Source: a virus. Taken from it: a DNA stretch of 50,607 nt. Shown here one piece after another: positions 14,265-21,602 of the stretch. The notes beneath the pieces are model-generated. The model saw only the letters and a list, made by a program, of their open reading frames with translations, was not told where the DNA came from and did not search any database. A program made the position numbers and the translations under genes. The first letter of the stretch is position 1. Each line of letters begins with the position of its first letter. The stretch covers positions 1 to 50,607 of the IMG/VR virus record IMGVR_UViG_3300010400_000025; one strand, 5' to 3'.

Positions 14265-14878
14265 GCGAACACATCCGCCTTCGGCGGCTGCTTGCGGGTG
14301 ACCTCCCGGCCCTTGAGGCCGCGCAGATAGTCGGACGACTTGAGTTCGATGCGCTGGTAGGCGTTGGCCACGCAGCGGACCTGGAACAGGCAGTCGTCAA
14401 GCGCGCTGTGCGGCGCACTATCCCGCTCCATTTCGCGAACGTCGAGCAGGGTAAGATCGTAGAGCGTGCGGGTGTCCCGCACGTTCCAGTAGCTCCACGG
14501 CACGCCGTCGAGCCCGACGGCCTCGCAGGCTGCCTGCCACAGCACCGGATCGAAGCTCGCGCCGTGCGCCCACAGCCGGGTGCGATCCGCCGGTCCCTTC
14601 GACCGGAACCACTCGTAGAATTCCTTCACGACGGCGCGCAGGACGTGCTGGTCCTTTTTCAGGATCGCCTGCACCTCGGCGGGCTGTTGCAGCCACCAGT
14701 CGCGGGTCTTGGGGTCGATCGTCAGGCCGACGACCTCGCAGCTGCGCGGCTCGATGTTGCGGTAGAACGTGTCGCCGGTCCTGCCGTCGATCTCGAATTC
14801 GACGGCGCCGATCGAGCGGATCACGCAGCCGGGGCGGACCCCGAACGTCTCCAAGTCGAGCATGACATGGTGCATCAC
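14261..14878 (-). CDS. DEDD-type 3'-5' exonuclease
   Basis: A 205-residue protein with ExoI HVMLDLETFG (residues 4-13), ExoII-like WAHGASFD in the middle, and ExoIII HSALDDCLFQ near residue 155. The H-x3-D spacing makes it DEDDh-like. The sequence resembles the phage DexA/DUF5051-type nucleases. It probably trims ssDNA or RNA ends in recombination or host-nucleic-acid turnover. The start may be GTG 14878 or ATG 14875; both are coupled to the previous stop. A separate exonuclease domain exists in the polymerase. Confidence 0.85.
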   Translation of the reverse strand: MMHHVMLDLETFGVRPGCVIRSIGAVEFEIDGRTGDTFYRNIEPRSCEVVGLTIDPKTRDWWLQQPAEVQAILKKDQHVLRAVVKEFYEWFRSKGPADRTRLWAHGASFDPVLWQAACEAVGLDGVPWSYWNVRDTRTLYDLTLLDVREMERDSAPHSALDDCLFQVRCVANAYQRIELKSSDYLRGLKGREVTRKQPPKADVFA

Positions 14879-15120
14879 CGCACCTCCATGATGAAGCGGA
14901 CGGCCATGGCGGCGACCTGGACCGCCTCTTGGCGGGCCTTCTCGACATTGTCGGCCTTGACCTCGTCCCAGAGTTCGTCGACCTCCTCCAACAGCACCGC
15001 GTAGCCTTCATGCGGGGAGTGGAAATGCACGTCGCCGTGTTTGCCGATGGCGTCGAAGACTTCCTGCTGAATGAGGTCCAGGACTGTTTGGTACTGAAGG
15101 ACGCGCGGAATCTCCCTCAT
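14875..15120 (-). CDS. MazG-like nucleotide pyrophosphohydrolase
   Basis: An 81-residue, all-helical protein starting MREIPRVLQYQTVLDLIQQE. LLEEVDELWDEV (EExxE...) and the later EAVQVAAMAVRF helix fit the metal-binding pattern of MazG/dUTPase-superfamily NTP pyrophosphohydrolases in a short form. Such phage proteins may hydrolyse NTPs, including alarmone precursors or dUTP. ATG at 15120 is preferred because it overlaps the stop of the previous gene. Confidence 0.7.
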   Translation of the reverse strand: MREIPRVLQYQTVLDLIQQEVFDAIGKHGDVHFHSPHEGYAVLLEEVDELWDEVKADNVEKARQEAVQVAAMAVRFIMEVR

Positions 15121-15695
15121 TGCGGCAGCCTCGCGCCGAGCACCTCGCGCTCGATGTCGGTGAGGTCCCAGACGCCGCACACCAGCCACAGATCGGCGCT
15201 GCCGATCCGCCGCAGCAGCATCGGGTCCTTCGGGTAGACCTGGCTCCACTCGGCTTCGTAGAGGATGTGGTAATTCTCCTTGCCGCGCTTCGGTCGGATG
15301 TCCGGCGGGACATGCGGAACGTGCGACGTGTAGGTGCGCAGCAGCCGCCCGTTGAGGCCGGGGAACGTCGCATCGGGAAAGTCGAAATAGCGGTTCTTGG
15401 CCGTCTTGCCATTGACCCAGCTGGTGGTCGCCATGCGGAAGACCTGGTACTGGTGGCTGAACCAGCAGGTTCGGGCGTCAGCGCGGGCGATGGCGAGCTT
15501 CGGCAGCCCGTCCTCGCCCACCCCTGCCGCCGCGATCGACGCCAGCGCACGAATAACCACCTTGCCCTTGGCAATCGCATCGAAGACCCGGCGAATCTCC
15601 TGGTCGACGGGCGGTGAGTAATTCGCGTGGGTCTTGTACTTCTTCCACATCTCCAGGGCCTTGCTCCGGTCCATCTCGATGGTCTGAACGTCCAT
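15117..15695 (-). CDS. Conserved phage hypothetical protein (192 aa)
   Basis: A strong GGAGGATCACC site precedes MDVQTIEMDRSKALEMWKKY. A helical N-terminal region (HANYSPPVDQEIRRVFDAIA) is followed by a strand-rich, aromatic C-terminal half (ARTCWFSHQYQVFRMATTSW). The pattern looks familiar from phage replication modules, but I cannot name a function. It starts a coupled block running to the polymerase. Confidence 0.7.
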   Translation of the reverse strand: MDVQTIEMDRSKALEMWKKYKTHANYSPPVDQEIRRVFDAIAKGKVVIRALASIAAAGVGEDGLPKLAIARADARTCWFSHQYQVFRMATTSWVNGKTAKNRYFDFPDATFPGLNGRLLRTYTSHVPHVPPDIRPKRGKENYHILYEAEWSQVYPKDPMLLRRIGSADLWLVCGVWDLTDIEREVLGARLPQ

Positions 15696-15749
15696 GGTGA
15701 TCCTCCATCATCCAACGGAAAAACGATCCGATTGTCGGGAAGCGCGACC

Positions 15750-16040
15750 TCACCCGAACACGTCCGGCATGCCGAGCGCTTCGGCGTAAATGCGGTTGAT
15801 CTCGGCCTCGGCCTTCGCCTTGGCGGGGTCGAGGCGGGCTTTCACCACGGCTTTGACGGCCTTGGTGTCGAGGCCTTTTTCCTTGGCCTCCTTCAGCAGT
15901 TCTTTCTGATCTTCGCTGATCGCGCGCTTATCTGCATCGAGCGCCTCGTAGCGTTCGACGACGTTGCTCAGTAATTTGACAGCGACGGCGCGCTCATTGT
16001 CACCACCGCCGACGTCAGGTTGCTTACGTGCTGCTGGCAT
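15750..16040 (-). CDS. GapR-like (DUF2312) DNA-binding protein
   Basis: A 96-residue protein. Residues 25-96 (VVERYEALDADKRAISEDQK, then ELLKEAKEKGLDTKAVKAVV, ending YAEALGM) closely follow the DUF2312/GapR pattern, including the KGLDTKAVKAVVK core. GapR in Caulobacter binds overtwisted AT-rich DNA and stimulates topoisomerases. The phage copy may relieve torsion during replication or act on host chromosome topology. The ATG at 16040 has GGAG 8 nt upstream and overlaps the previous stop (TGATG); ATG 16064 is an alternative. The family is typical of Alphaproteobacteria. Confidence 0.8.
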   Translation of the reverse strand: MPAARKQPDVGGGDNERAVAVKLLSNVVERYEALDADKRAISEDQKELLKEAKEKGLDTKAVKAVVKARLDPAKAKAEAEINRIYAEALGMPDVFG

Positions 16041-16381
16041 CACCGTTTCTCCGTTCGTCGCCATCTGCGTTTCTTGCTCGCATGGCTGGGTACGCTTTTC
16101 GGACTGTCGAGATCGAGCGGTTCGAACCAGCCTCGGTTCGCCCATTGGGAGAAAAGCGCGCCGAACACTTCGGGGGTGTGCGGCTCGCCGATTTCCGTCT
16201 CAATCAAGAGCCGCAAATCTTCACCCATGCCGATCCAGTCGGCTGGTAGATCGCGCGCCAGGCTGGTCGCTGAACGTTTCCAGACCGCGCTCTCGCTATC
16301 GAGCGTTCGCTTCATCCCTTCGTCGCGGGCAAACGCCGCGACGACAGGATCAAAGACCAGGCGGGGTCCGTTTTTCAGCAT
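16040..16381 (-). CDS. Hypothetical protein (113 aa)
   Basis: MLKNGPRLVFDPVVAAFARD continues with helical segments (KRSATSLARDLPADWIGMGE) and TPEVFGALFSQWANRGWFEP, ending in a very basic tail (SKKRRWRRTEKR). It is coupled at both ends by TGATG, between the ssDNA-binding and GapR-like genes. The basic tail suggests DNA contact. No family recognised. Confidence 0.65.
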   Translation of the reverse strand: MLKNGPRLVFDPVVAAFARDEGMKRTLDSESAVWKRSATSLARDLPADWIGMGEDLRLLIETEIGEPHTPEVFGALFSQWANRGWFEPLDLDSPKSVPSHASKKRRWRRTEKR

Positions 16382-17004
16382 CAGCCGAACAGGCTGCTGG
16401 CGCCGCCCGCCTTGCGGGTTTCGACGATGTCCTCGTCGCCCTCGACGTGCTCGTACCACTTGTCGATATCGAGCGGGCTGACGCCGCCGATCGATTCGCC
16501 GTCGCGGGTCTTCTGGAACATGCGGATGCCGAAGCTTACGCCGTCGCCGGAGCTTGGATGGTTCCATGCCCAGCAGTTGATCACGCCGAAGCCGTAGCAG
16601 CCGGAATAGACCTCCTCCTGCGTGGCCTGCATCTGCTTGGAATTCCACAGCACGACGGGCTTGCGGTCCTCGTTGGCGTTGCAGCGGATGAAGAATAGGC
16701 CGGGGCCGAAGCCGGGGTGCAATTCGCCATCCTGCTTGGAGCGCGCCTCCTTGCCGTCGCCCGCCAGCAGCGGGTTCTTGATGCCGCCCGCCTTGGCGCG
16801 GACCAGGCCTTTCTCGCCCCACTGCTCGACGATGATCTCGGCGATCACCTTCTCCAGCTGCGGGCGCCACTTGTTCTCGAAAATCAAGGTGCAGGAGAAT
16901 TTCTTCGGGGCGCCCTCGGCAGCCGAGCGCGGCTTGAACAGCCCCTGGCTGAACGCCAGGCGGCAGGGCGGGGATTTGAAGTCGTCAGAACGAGCCATAG
17001 CCAT
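16381..17004 (-). CDS. DUF2815-family single-stranded DNA-binding protein
   Basis: A 207-residue protein with the DUF2815 layout: CRLAFSQGLFKPRSAAEGAP and KKFSCTLIFE at the start, IKNPLLAGDGKEA in the middle, then GCYGFGVINCWAWNHPSSGD. DUF2815 proteins are ssDNA-binding proteins of phage replication modules and commonly travel with a DUF2800 nuclease and a family A polymerase, exactly as here. It should coat ssDNA at the fork or during recombination. It starts 3 nt after the DUF2800 stop. Confidence 0.85.
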   Translation of the reverse strand: MAMARSDDFKSPPCRLAFSQGLFKPRSAAEGAPKKFSCTLIFENKWRPQLEKVIAEIIVEQWGEKGLVRAKAGGIKNPLLAGDGKEARSKQDGELHPGFGPGLFFIRCNANEDRKPVVLWNSKQMQATQEEVYSGCYGFGVINCWAWNHPSSGDGVSFGIRMFQKTRDGESIGGVSPLDIDKWYEHVEGDEDIVETRKAGGASSLFG

Positions 17005-17007
17005 TGA

Positions 17008-18300
17008 TCAGTTCTCCTTTTCACTGGGCTCAAAAAAGCGGTCGACGAGATTGCCGACGGCGGGACGGTTGGTCTTGTCGGAGCGCACCAGGTTCTGGCC
17101 GCTGACGTGCATGTGCCAAAGCGGCGTCAGCTTCTTCTTGGCAGCCGCCGGGATCAGCTTCTCGACCTGGGCGGGTGACATCAGCTTGCGGACGTAGAGC
17201 TTGGAAATGTCGATGTTGACGGCCTTGCCGATCTCGAAAGCCATGTCGGATTCACTGTCGCTGACCCACTTTCGCGTGCCGCGCTTGTCGACCAGCTGGT
17301 AGTTCGGGATGCTGCCGCCGCTCTCGACGAATTGCTGGGCGTAGCTGCGCCTGGCGTTCATCCAATTCTGCAGCGTGTCCATCATGTCGAGATCGCGGGC
17401 GAGCGCCTCCGGCGAGGTGTCGAGCACGCTGTTGTTCGGCGTCAATTCGCCCGTGTCGGGGTTCTCGTCGAACCACTTGTCGACGATGCTGCGGGCGTCG
17501 TTGGCGAGCGCCGGACAGACCCCTTCGGCAGGGCAGAATTGGCATTTTCCCGGTTTCAGGAAATTGTCGCGCCAATCGTCGAGCAGCACCTGGTTGCCCT
17601 GCGCCTTGGCGAACTCGTCGAGCGCCTCGTCGGCCCGGTGCATGCCCTTGAGAAGCTCGGTCGCCCACTCCAGTAGCTCGATGACGTGGAACGTCTCGGA
17701 GCGGATCACGCCGTCCTTGTGCTCGGCGCGCGGCTGCACGATCGTCGTCTTGACGCGCTCGGCGCCCAGGCCGGGATGCGCGAGCACGGCGCCGAGCGCG
17801 TAGGATCGCGTCTGGGCGTTCTCGGCGGCATCGACGATGACGCCCTTGCCGCCCTTGAGATCGACGATTTCGAGCAGTTTTTCCTTCGGCAGATAGGCAA
17901 TGAAATCGCCGGTCCCGCCGCTGTCGAACGGCGGGTTGAGCTTGGCCAGCGACAGCTGCTCTTCGATCCAGAATTGCGCGCCCTTGGCGATCAACCCACG
18001 GCAATAATCGACATAGGTCTGGGCGCACTGCGCCATCTCTTCGTCGACCGTGAAGGTGAAGCGACCGCACACCTGTTTTTCGCCGAGAAAGTCGCTGGCA
18101 TTGAGCTTGAGCCCCGCCGAACCCAGGCACATCTCGGCGATCTGGTGGGCGCACGTTCCCCAGGCAGCCGCTTCGCGCTCGATGCGGGCCGTATGCGGCA
18201 GCGACAGCGACAGCGCCAGACTGCCGGGGCAGTACAGGTGCCGCGCCGTCGCAGACGCCGCCCACGTCGCGTGAGCCCGCACGCTGTGCGAGGTGCTCAC
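17008..18300 (-). CDS. DUF2800 / PD-(D/E)XK nuclease
   Basis: A 430-residue protein. Residues 10-40 (WAASATARHLYCPGSLALSL) and the GTCAHQIAEMCL segment are typical DUF2800. The nuclease core GDFIAYLPKEKLLEIVDLKG supplies Asp and E-x-D-x-K-like residues near 150. The segment CQFCPAEGVCPA near 265 gives clustered Cys that, with Cys24, could bind an iron-sulfur cluster as in Cas4/AddB-like nucleases. It is probably the recombination exonuclease working with the DUF2815 protein. GTG at 18300 is coupled to the previous stop (GTGA). Confidence 0.85.
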   Translation of the reverse strand: MSTSHSVRAHATWAASATARHLYCPGSLALSLSLPHTARIEREAAAWGTCAHQIAEMCLGSAGLKLNASDFLGEKQVCGRFTFTVDEEMAQCAQTYVDYCRGLIAKGAQFWIEEQLSLAKLNPPFDSGGTGDFIAYLPKEKLLEIVDLKGGKGVIVDAAENAQTRSYALGAVLAHPGLGAERVKTTIVQPRAEHKDGVIRSETFHVIELLEWATELLKGMHRADEALDEFAKAQGNQVLLDDWRDNFLKPGKCQFCPAEGVCPALANDARSIVDKWFDENPDTGELTPNNSVLDTSPEALARDLDMMDTLQNWMNARRSYAQQFVESGGSIPNYQLVDKRGTRKWVSDSESDMAFEIGKAVNIDISKLYVRKLMSPAQVEKLIPAAAKKKLTPLWHMHVSGQNLVRSDKTNRPAVGNLVDRFFEPSEKEN

Positions 18301-18800
18301 AGGTCGATCCGCTTGCGCTTGAACGGGTTCTTGCTGGACATGTCCTTGATGTCCGCAATGACCTGGTCGTGCATGCCGGGAGGGATGTCGCTGACCTTGG
18401 CTACCGAGCCGTCGGTGAAGCGCAGCTTGTACATGGCCAGCACGTCGGGGATCGTGAAGTCCATGCCGTATTTGTCGACGTAGTGCTTGTTGAGCGCATC
18501 GCGGACCCGGTCGCGGGCTGCCTCGATGTCCTCGGCCTGCGTCTCGTCGGCGACCTCGGCCTGCGTCTCGGCGTCGGCGGCAGCCGCGTCCTGCTCGGGG
18601 CGCTCCTCGGTCGTCTTCTTCGGGCGTCCTTTGCCGCGCTTCGGCGCCGCCGCGACCTCTTCGGTCGCGGCGCCGTTGCCGACGGATTCCGGCTCGGCGA
18701 TCTGCTCGACCTTGGGGCCGATCGGCATGGTCAGGAACCCGACCATCTGGTCGCGCAATTCGGCTGCGTCATTGCCGGTAACGATGATCTGGATGGGCAT
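18297..18800 (-). CDS. Acidic/basic hypothetical protein (167 aa)
   Basis: The ATG at 18800 has GGAGA 9 nt upstream. The N-terminal domain is MPIQIIVTGNDAAELRDQMV; the middle is disordered with an AT-hook-like KRGKGRPKKTTEE near residue 60 and a run of acidic repeats (AETQAEVADETQAEDIEAA). The C-terminal domain (DALNKHYVDKYGMDFTIPDV) looks folded. The position between helicase and nuclease suggests a recombination accessory, and the GRPKK motif could contact AT-rich DNA. No family assigned. Confidence 0.65.
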   Translation of the reverse strand: MPIQIIVTGNDAAELRDQMVGFLTMPIGPKVEQIAEPESVGNGAATEEVAAAPKRGKGRPKKTTEERPEQDAAAADAETQAEVADETQAEDIEAARDRVRDALNKHYVDKYGMDFTIPDVLAMYKLRFTDGSVAKVSDIPPGMHDQVIADIKDMSSKNPFKRKRIDL

Positions 18801-18804
18801 TGTG

Positions 18805-20178
18805 TCAGTCTCCATTGTGAACACTCAAGACATTGCGAATTGCCGTCCACAGGACCAACAGGCGCCCCTGCACGGCTTCGTCGATCGAGTGCGCCAAGGC
18901 GCACACTTTCACGAAGGCTTGCCGTTTCTGGTTGATGTTGGTGATGCGCAGCGACATCTGCCGCATCTGGCGTGGCACGAATGTCGTCTCGGCGAACCAC
19001 AGGGTCGACGCGGCGCTGAGATCGATCGCCTCGCCCGCCGCCTCGATCTGGGCGAGGAAAACCTGGGTGCCGCCATCCATGAATTTTTCGAGGTTCAACT
19101 GGCGCTGCCTCGGCAGCGTCGAGCCGTCGATCCCGGTGACCGAGATGCCGCAATTGACGAGCCCGTCGAGCAACGCTCGACCGACGTCCTTGTGCCAGTA
19201 GGCGATCACCAGCTTGTCGAGCCCGCTGTCGAATTCGTCGGCTGCCGCCGCGACGATCGCCGGGGCCTTGATGGTGCCGGTCAACCGGCGCAGCGGTCCG
19301 AGATGCATGTCGAGCGCATCGGTGTCGCCCGCGTCGGCGGCGGCGAGGATCACCGCCTGGTCGAGGTCCTTCTCGATCTCGCGGCGCTGTTTTTCCGAGA
19401 TCAGCAGCGGCATGATTTCGAAGATCGGCGGGCGGATGCCGACCGATTCCTGCGTACGCCGCAGCATCCAGCCGCCGATGCGCTCGCGAAGCTCCTGCTC
19501 GTTGCGCCCGCCGACCACCACCGGAATCTTGTTCCAGGCGCTGATCTGCTTCATGCGGACGATGCAGTAGCGGTACATGAAATCGTCTTCCTGCCTGACG
19601 TCCGGCCAGCCCCTGGCGCGGTTGGCCATGAGCTTCTCCGGCGTCAGCGCCCGCAGCATCGGGTAGGCGTCGAACGGGCTATGCGGCAGCGGCGTGCCGG
19701 TCAGGCACCACAGCCGATCGCCGCGTATCGACAGCGAACGCAGCTGGTCGAGATCGCGACCGCCGCCGACCAGCTTGCCGTACAGCGACTGCGTGCGCTT
19801 GGCGCTGAAGCGCTTGGCGGCGTGGCTTTCGTCGGCGATGATGACGTCCCAGCGGTAGCCGATCAGGTTGCCGAGCTTGGCCGGGGCTTGCAGCAGCGAC
19901 CAGGCGACGATGATGACGTCGGCCTTCGGGACGCCACCGCCGATGTAGATCGCGGCGCGGCGCTCGGGCGACCAGTCGCGGAACGCCTTCTCCCAGACGG
20001 CACGGCCAGAGGCCGTGGTGATGACGAGAATGGTGTTGGCGTGGATGCGGTCGGCGGCGAGGATCGCGGCGCCGGTCTTGCCCACCCTGGGCTCATCGGC
20101 GAGCAGCCCGCTTGCGCCGATTTCCGACAGGAATGTCGCACCAGTCAGCTGGTGCGCAAATGGCGTCATCTGTGACAT
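18805..20178 (-). CDS. SNF2/SF2-type helicase
   Basis: A 457-residue protein with SF2 motifs: motif I LLADEPRVGKT (25-35), motif II IIADESH (113-119), motif III CLTGTPLPHSP (158-168), and a C-terminal RQMRQMSLRITN near 405 in place of the usual QxxGRxxR. DEPRVGKT replaces the common DEMGLGKT. The compact length matches phage SNF2-like helicases encoded beside RusA and DUF2800 genes. It is likely to remodel DNA during replication or recombination. Confidence 0.85.
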   Translation of the reverse strand: MSQMTPFAHQLTGATFLSEIGASGLLADEPRVGKTGAAILAADRIHANTILVITTASGRAVWEKAFRDWSPERRAAIYIGGGVPKADVIIVAWSLLQAPAKLGNLIGYRWDVIIADESHAAKRFSAKRTQSLYGKLVGGGRDLDQLRSLSIRGDRLWCLTGTPLPHSPFDAYPMLRALTPEKLMANRARGWPDVRQEDDFMYRYCIVRMKQISAWNKIPVVVGGRNEQELRERIGGWMLRRTQESVGIRPPIFEIMPLLISEKQRREIEKDLDQAVILAAADAGDTDALDMHLGPLRRLTGTIKAPAIVAAAADEFDSGLDKLVIAYWHKDVGRALLDGLVNCGISVTGIDGSTLPRQRQLNLEKFMDGGTQVFLAQIEAAGEAIDLSAASTLWFAETTFVPRQMRQMSLRITNINQKRQAFVKVCALAHSIDEAVQGRLLVLWTAIRNVLSVHNGD

Positions 20179-20257
20179 CTTCAGCCAAAAAAGCGCAAAT
20201 TGAGCGAATTGTGCCTATCGTGTCCTTGGGACATTGTGAACACGTCAGACACAGCAG

Positions 20258-20680
20258 TCAAGCGAAAACGCTCGTGGCGATCTCCTCGATCGTAATGATC
20301 AGCGCGGGCGCTTCGTGATACAACTTGCGGGCTTTCAATTCACAGATTTGAGCGTCGTCGTGCCAGCAAACGAGGTTGAGGGCATCAATAAATTTCGAGA
20401 CGTTGTCGACGTCCGGCTTTTTCGTCGGGAGGATGACGCCGGACAGTGCTTGCGCCTTCCACTTCTTTGATTTCGACTGCGGCACTTCCATGCGGATTTC
20501 GATTCCGACGCGCAGCGGGCCGCTCAAAAGCGGACGCCCAGCCATTTCGTGCTGGGCTTCGTGCGCCAGGCGTGCCTCGTAATGGATAGTCTTTTGCGGG
20601 GTGAATGGCCTTTGGCCTTCTTGGGTAAAACGCACCCTTTGCTTGCCAAGGGCGCGTCCTGCCACAACTATCGTGATCAT
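20258..20680 (-). CDS. RusA-like Holliday junction resolvase
   Basis: A 140-residue protein of RusA size. The ATG at 20680 overlaps the previous stop (ATGA). Key acidic residues lie in KKPDVDNVSKFIDAL (Asp90 and Asp92) and WHDDAQI (Asp108/109), matching the RusA catalytic carboxylates and the K-P-D-x-D-N signature. RusA dimers cut four-way junctions, which phages use to resolve replication and recombination intermediates before packaging. It is the second gene of the leftward operon. Confidence 0.88.
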   Translation of the reverse strand: MITIVVAGRALGKQRVRFTQEGQRPFTPQKTIHYEARLAHEAQHEMAGRPLLSGPLRVGIEIRMEVPQSKSKKWKAQALSGVILPTKKPDVDNVSKFIDALNLVCWHDDAQICELKARKLYHEAPALIITIEEIATSVFA

Positions 20681-20868
20681 TTTTGCAGCGCATATGCCAT
20701 GCCGATGAGGCACGTCACTGTGTCGACATCTTCTGGGACGGTTAACTCCAGCATTAGATGGCAAAAATTCCTGACCAATAGTTCTTCAGTGGGTCGATCT
20801 GCTTCCGCGACCGCTTCGATAAGGCGATCGATTTCCTTGGCAAAATTGGCGTTTCCATTCTGGGTCAT
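20677..20868 (-). CDS. Small first gene of the replication operon (63 aa)
   Basis: The ATG at 20868 has GAGGAG about 9 nt upstream, better than upstream ATGs in the same frame. MTQNGNANFAKEIDRLIEAV is followed by AEADRPTEELLVRNFCHLML; the protein is entirely helical and acidic. As the promoter-proximal gene next to the repressor region it could be a regulator or adaptor. No family recognised. Confidence 0.6.
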   Translation of the reverse strand: MTQNGNANFAKEIDRLIEAVAEADRPTEELLVRNFCHLMLELTVPEDVDTVTCLIGMAYALQK

Positions 20869-20938
20869 CAGGGACCTCTCCTCAAGCGTCTGTAAATCCG
20901 TGCCCCCGCTCTTGCTAAATGTTGTCCTTCGCATCACA

Positions 20939-20956
20939 CTGCGTATGTCACCGCAG
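20939..20956 (-). promoter_or_regulatory. Operator-like element for the leftward replication operon
   Basis: CTGCG-N8-CGCAG encloses TATGTCAC; on the minus strand it contains GGTGACATACGCAG. A CTTAAC 17 bp upstream of CATACG gives a weak promoter reading. It is 71 bp upstream of the first gene (20868), back to back with the site at 21061. Confidence 0.55.
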
Positions 20957-21033
20957 GGTCCGCAGTTAAGAGACTAAGCTCAATTTTCTTCGCTGGCAAA
21001 GGGCAAAATATGTGTGTGTCCTACAAAAATGTC

Positions 21034-21075
21034 TTGACACCCGTCTGTTGAACCCCTTAGCTGTGACATACACAG
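21034..21075 (+). promoter_or_regulatory. Promoter and operator of the repressor/integrase operon
   Basis: TTGACA (21034-21039) and TTAGCT (21057-21062) are 17 bp apart. The palindrome CTGTG-ACATA-CACAG (21061-21075) overlaps the end of the -10 and the expected start site. This is the classic position for an autoregulatory repressor operator. Confidence 0.75.
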
Positions 21076-21124
21076 TCGAGACATCGAGTCTCGCTTACTC
21101 ACAAAGGAAACCCGAGAACCCAAT

Positions 21125-21583
21125 ATGGCTCGCACCCAAAAGCATCACATCATGTCTGACGCCCCCAACAATGCGGTAACGGCAGACGCACCCAGGCACC
21201 TGACTAAGCAGGAATTTGGTCGGCGCCTCAATCAACTTATGTTGAAGAAAGGCATGCATCACGCCGAGCTTGCTCGACGCGCCGATCTCCCCCGCAACAA
21301 CATCTCGACGTACATCAACGGTCGGTCCTATCCGACCGAGCAGAGCCTGGCGAAGCTCGCCAAGGCGCTCGGCACCACCTCGGACGAGCTTCTCCCGAAC
21401 AGGGCGGAAATGGCGATCCGTGGGGAGAGCCAGCCGGACCTTTCCATGAAGTCCAGTGTGGCCGATCCAGGCAAGGCATGGCTGGTCGTCAACCGGCTCG
21501 TCTCGACGAGGCTCGCCGCCGAGATCATGGTGCTGCTTGAGAAAGAGCGACTATCAGAATCCGCCCCCAACGGCGCAAAATAA
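21125..21583 (+). CDS. XRE-family HTH repressor (candidate lysogeny repressor)
   Basis: A 152-residue protein with one Cro/CI-type helix-turn-helix at residues 28-92: FGRRLNQLMLKKGMHHAELA, RRADLPRNNISTYINGRSYP, then SLAKLAKALGTTSDELLP. The N-terminal 25 residues look disordered, so ATG 21152 is an alternative start. The C-terminal 60 residues end in a helix likely to dimerise; no LexA-type peptidase motif is seen. It lies behind a strong promoter overlapped by a palindromic operator and just before the integrase. It is the best candidate to bind the TGTG-N5-CACA sites across the genome. Confidence 0.85.
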   Translation: MARTQKHHIMSDAPNNAVTADAPRHLTKQEFGRRLNQLMLKKGMHHAELARRADLPRNNISTYINGRSYPTEQSLAKLAKALGTTSDELLPNRAEMAIRGESQPDLSMKSSVADPGKAWLVVNRLVSTRLAAEIMVLLEKERLSESAPNGAK

Positions 21584-21602
21584 GAAAAAAGGACCTGAAA
21601 AA

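Noticed and set aside
18487-20175. A 562-codon plus-strand open frame
   Set aside because: Antisense to the helicase gene, which has clear SF2 motifs; same shadow composition.
20869-21124. attP site next to the integrase
   Set aside because: No repeat pair or tRNA-end similarity was recognised here; attP location remains unknown.
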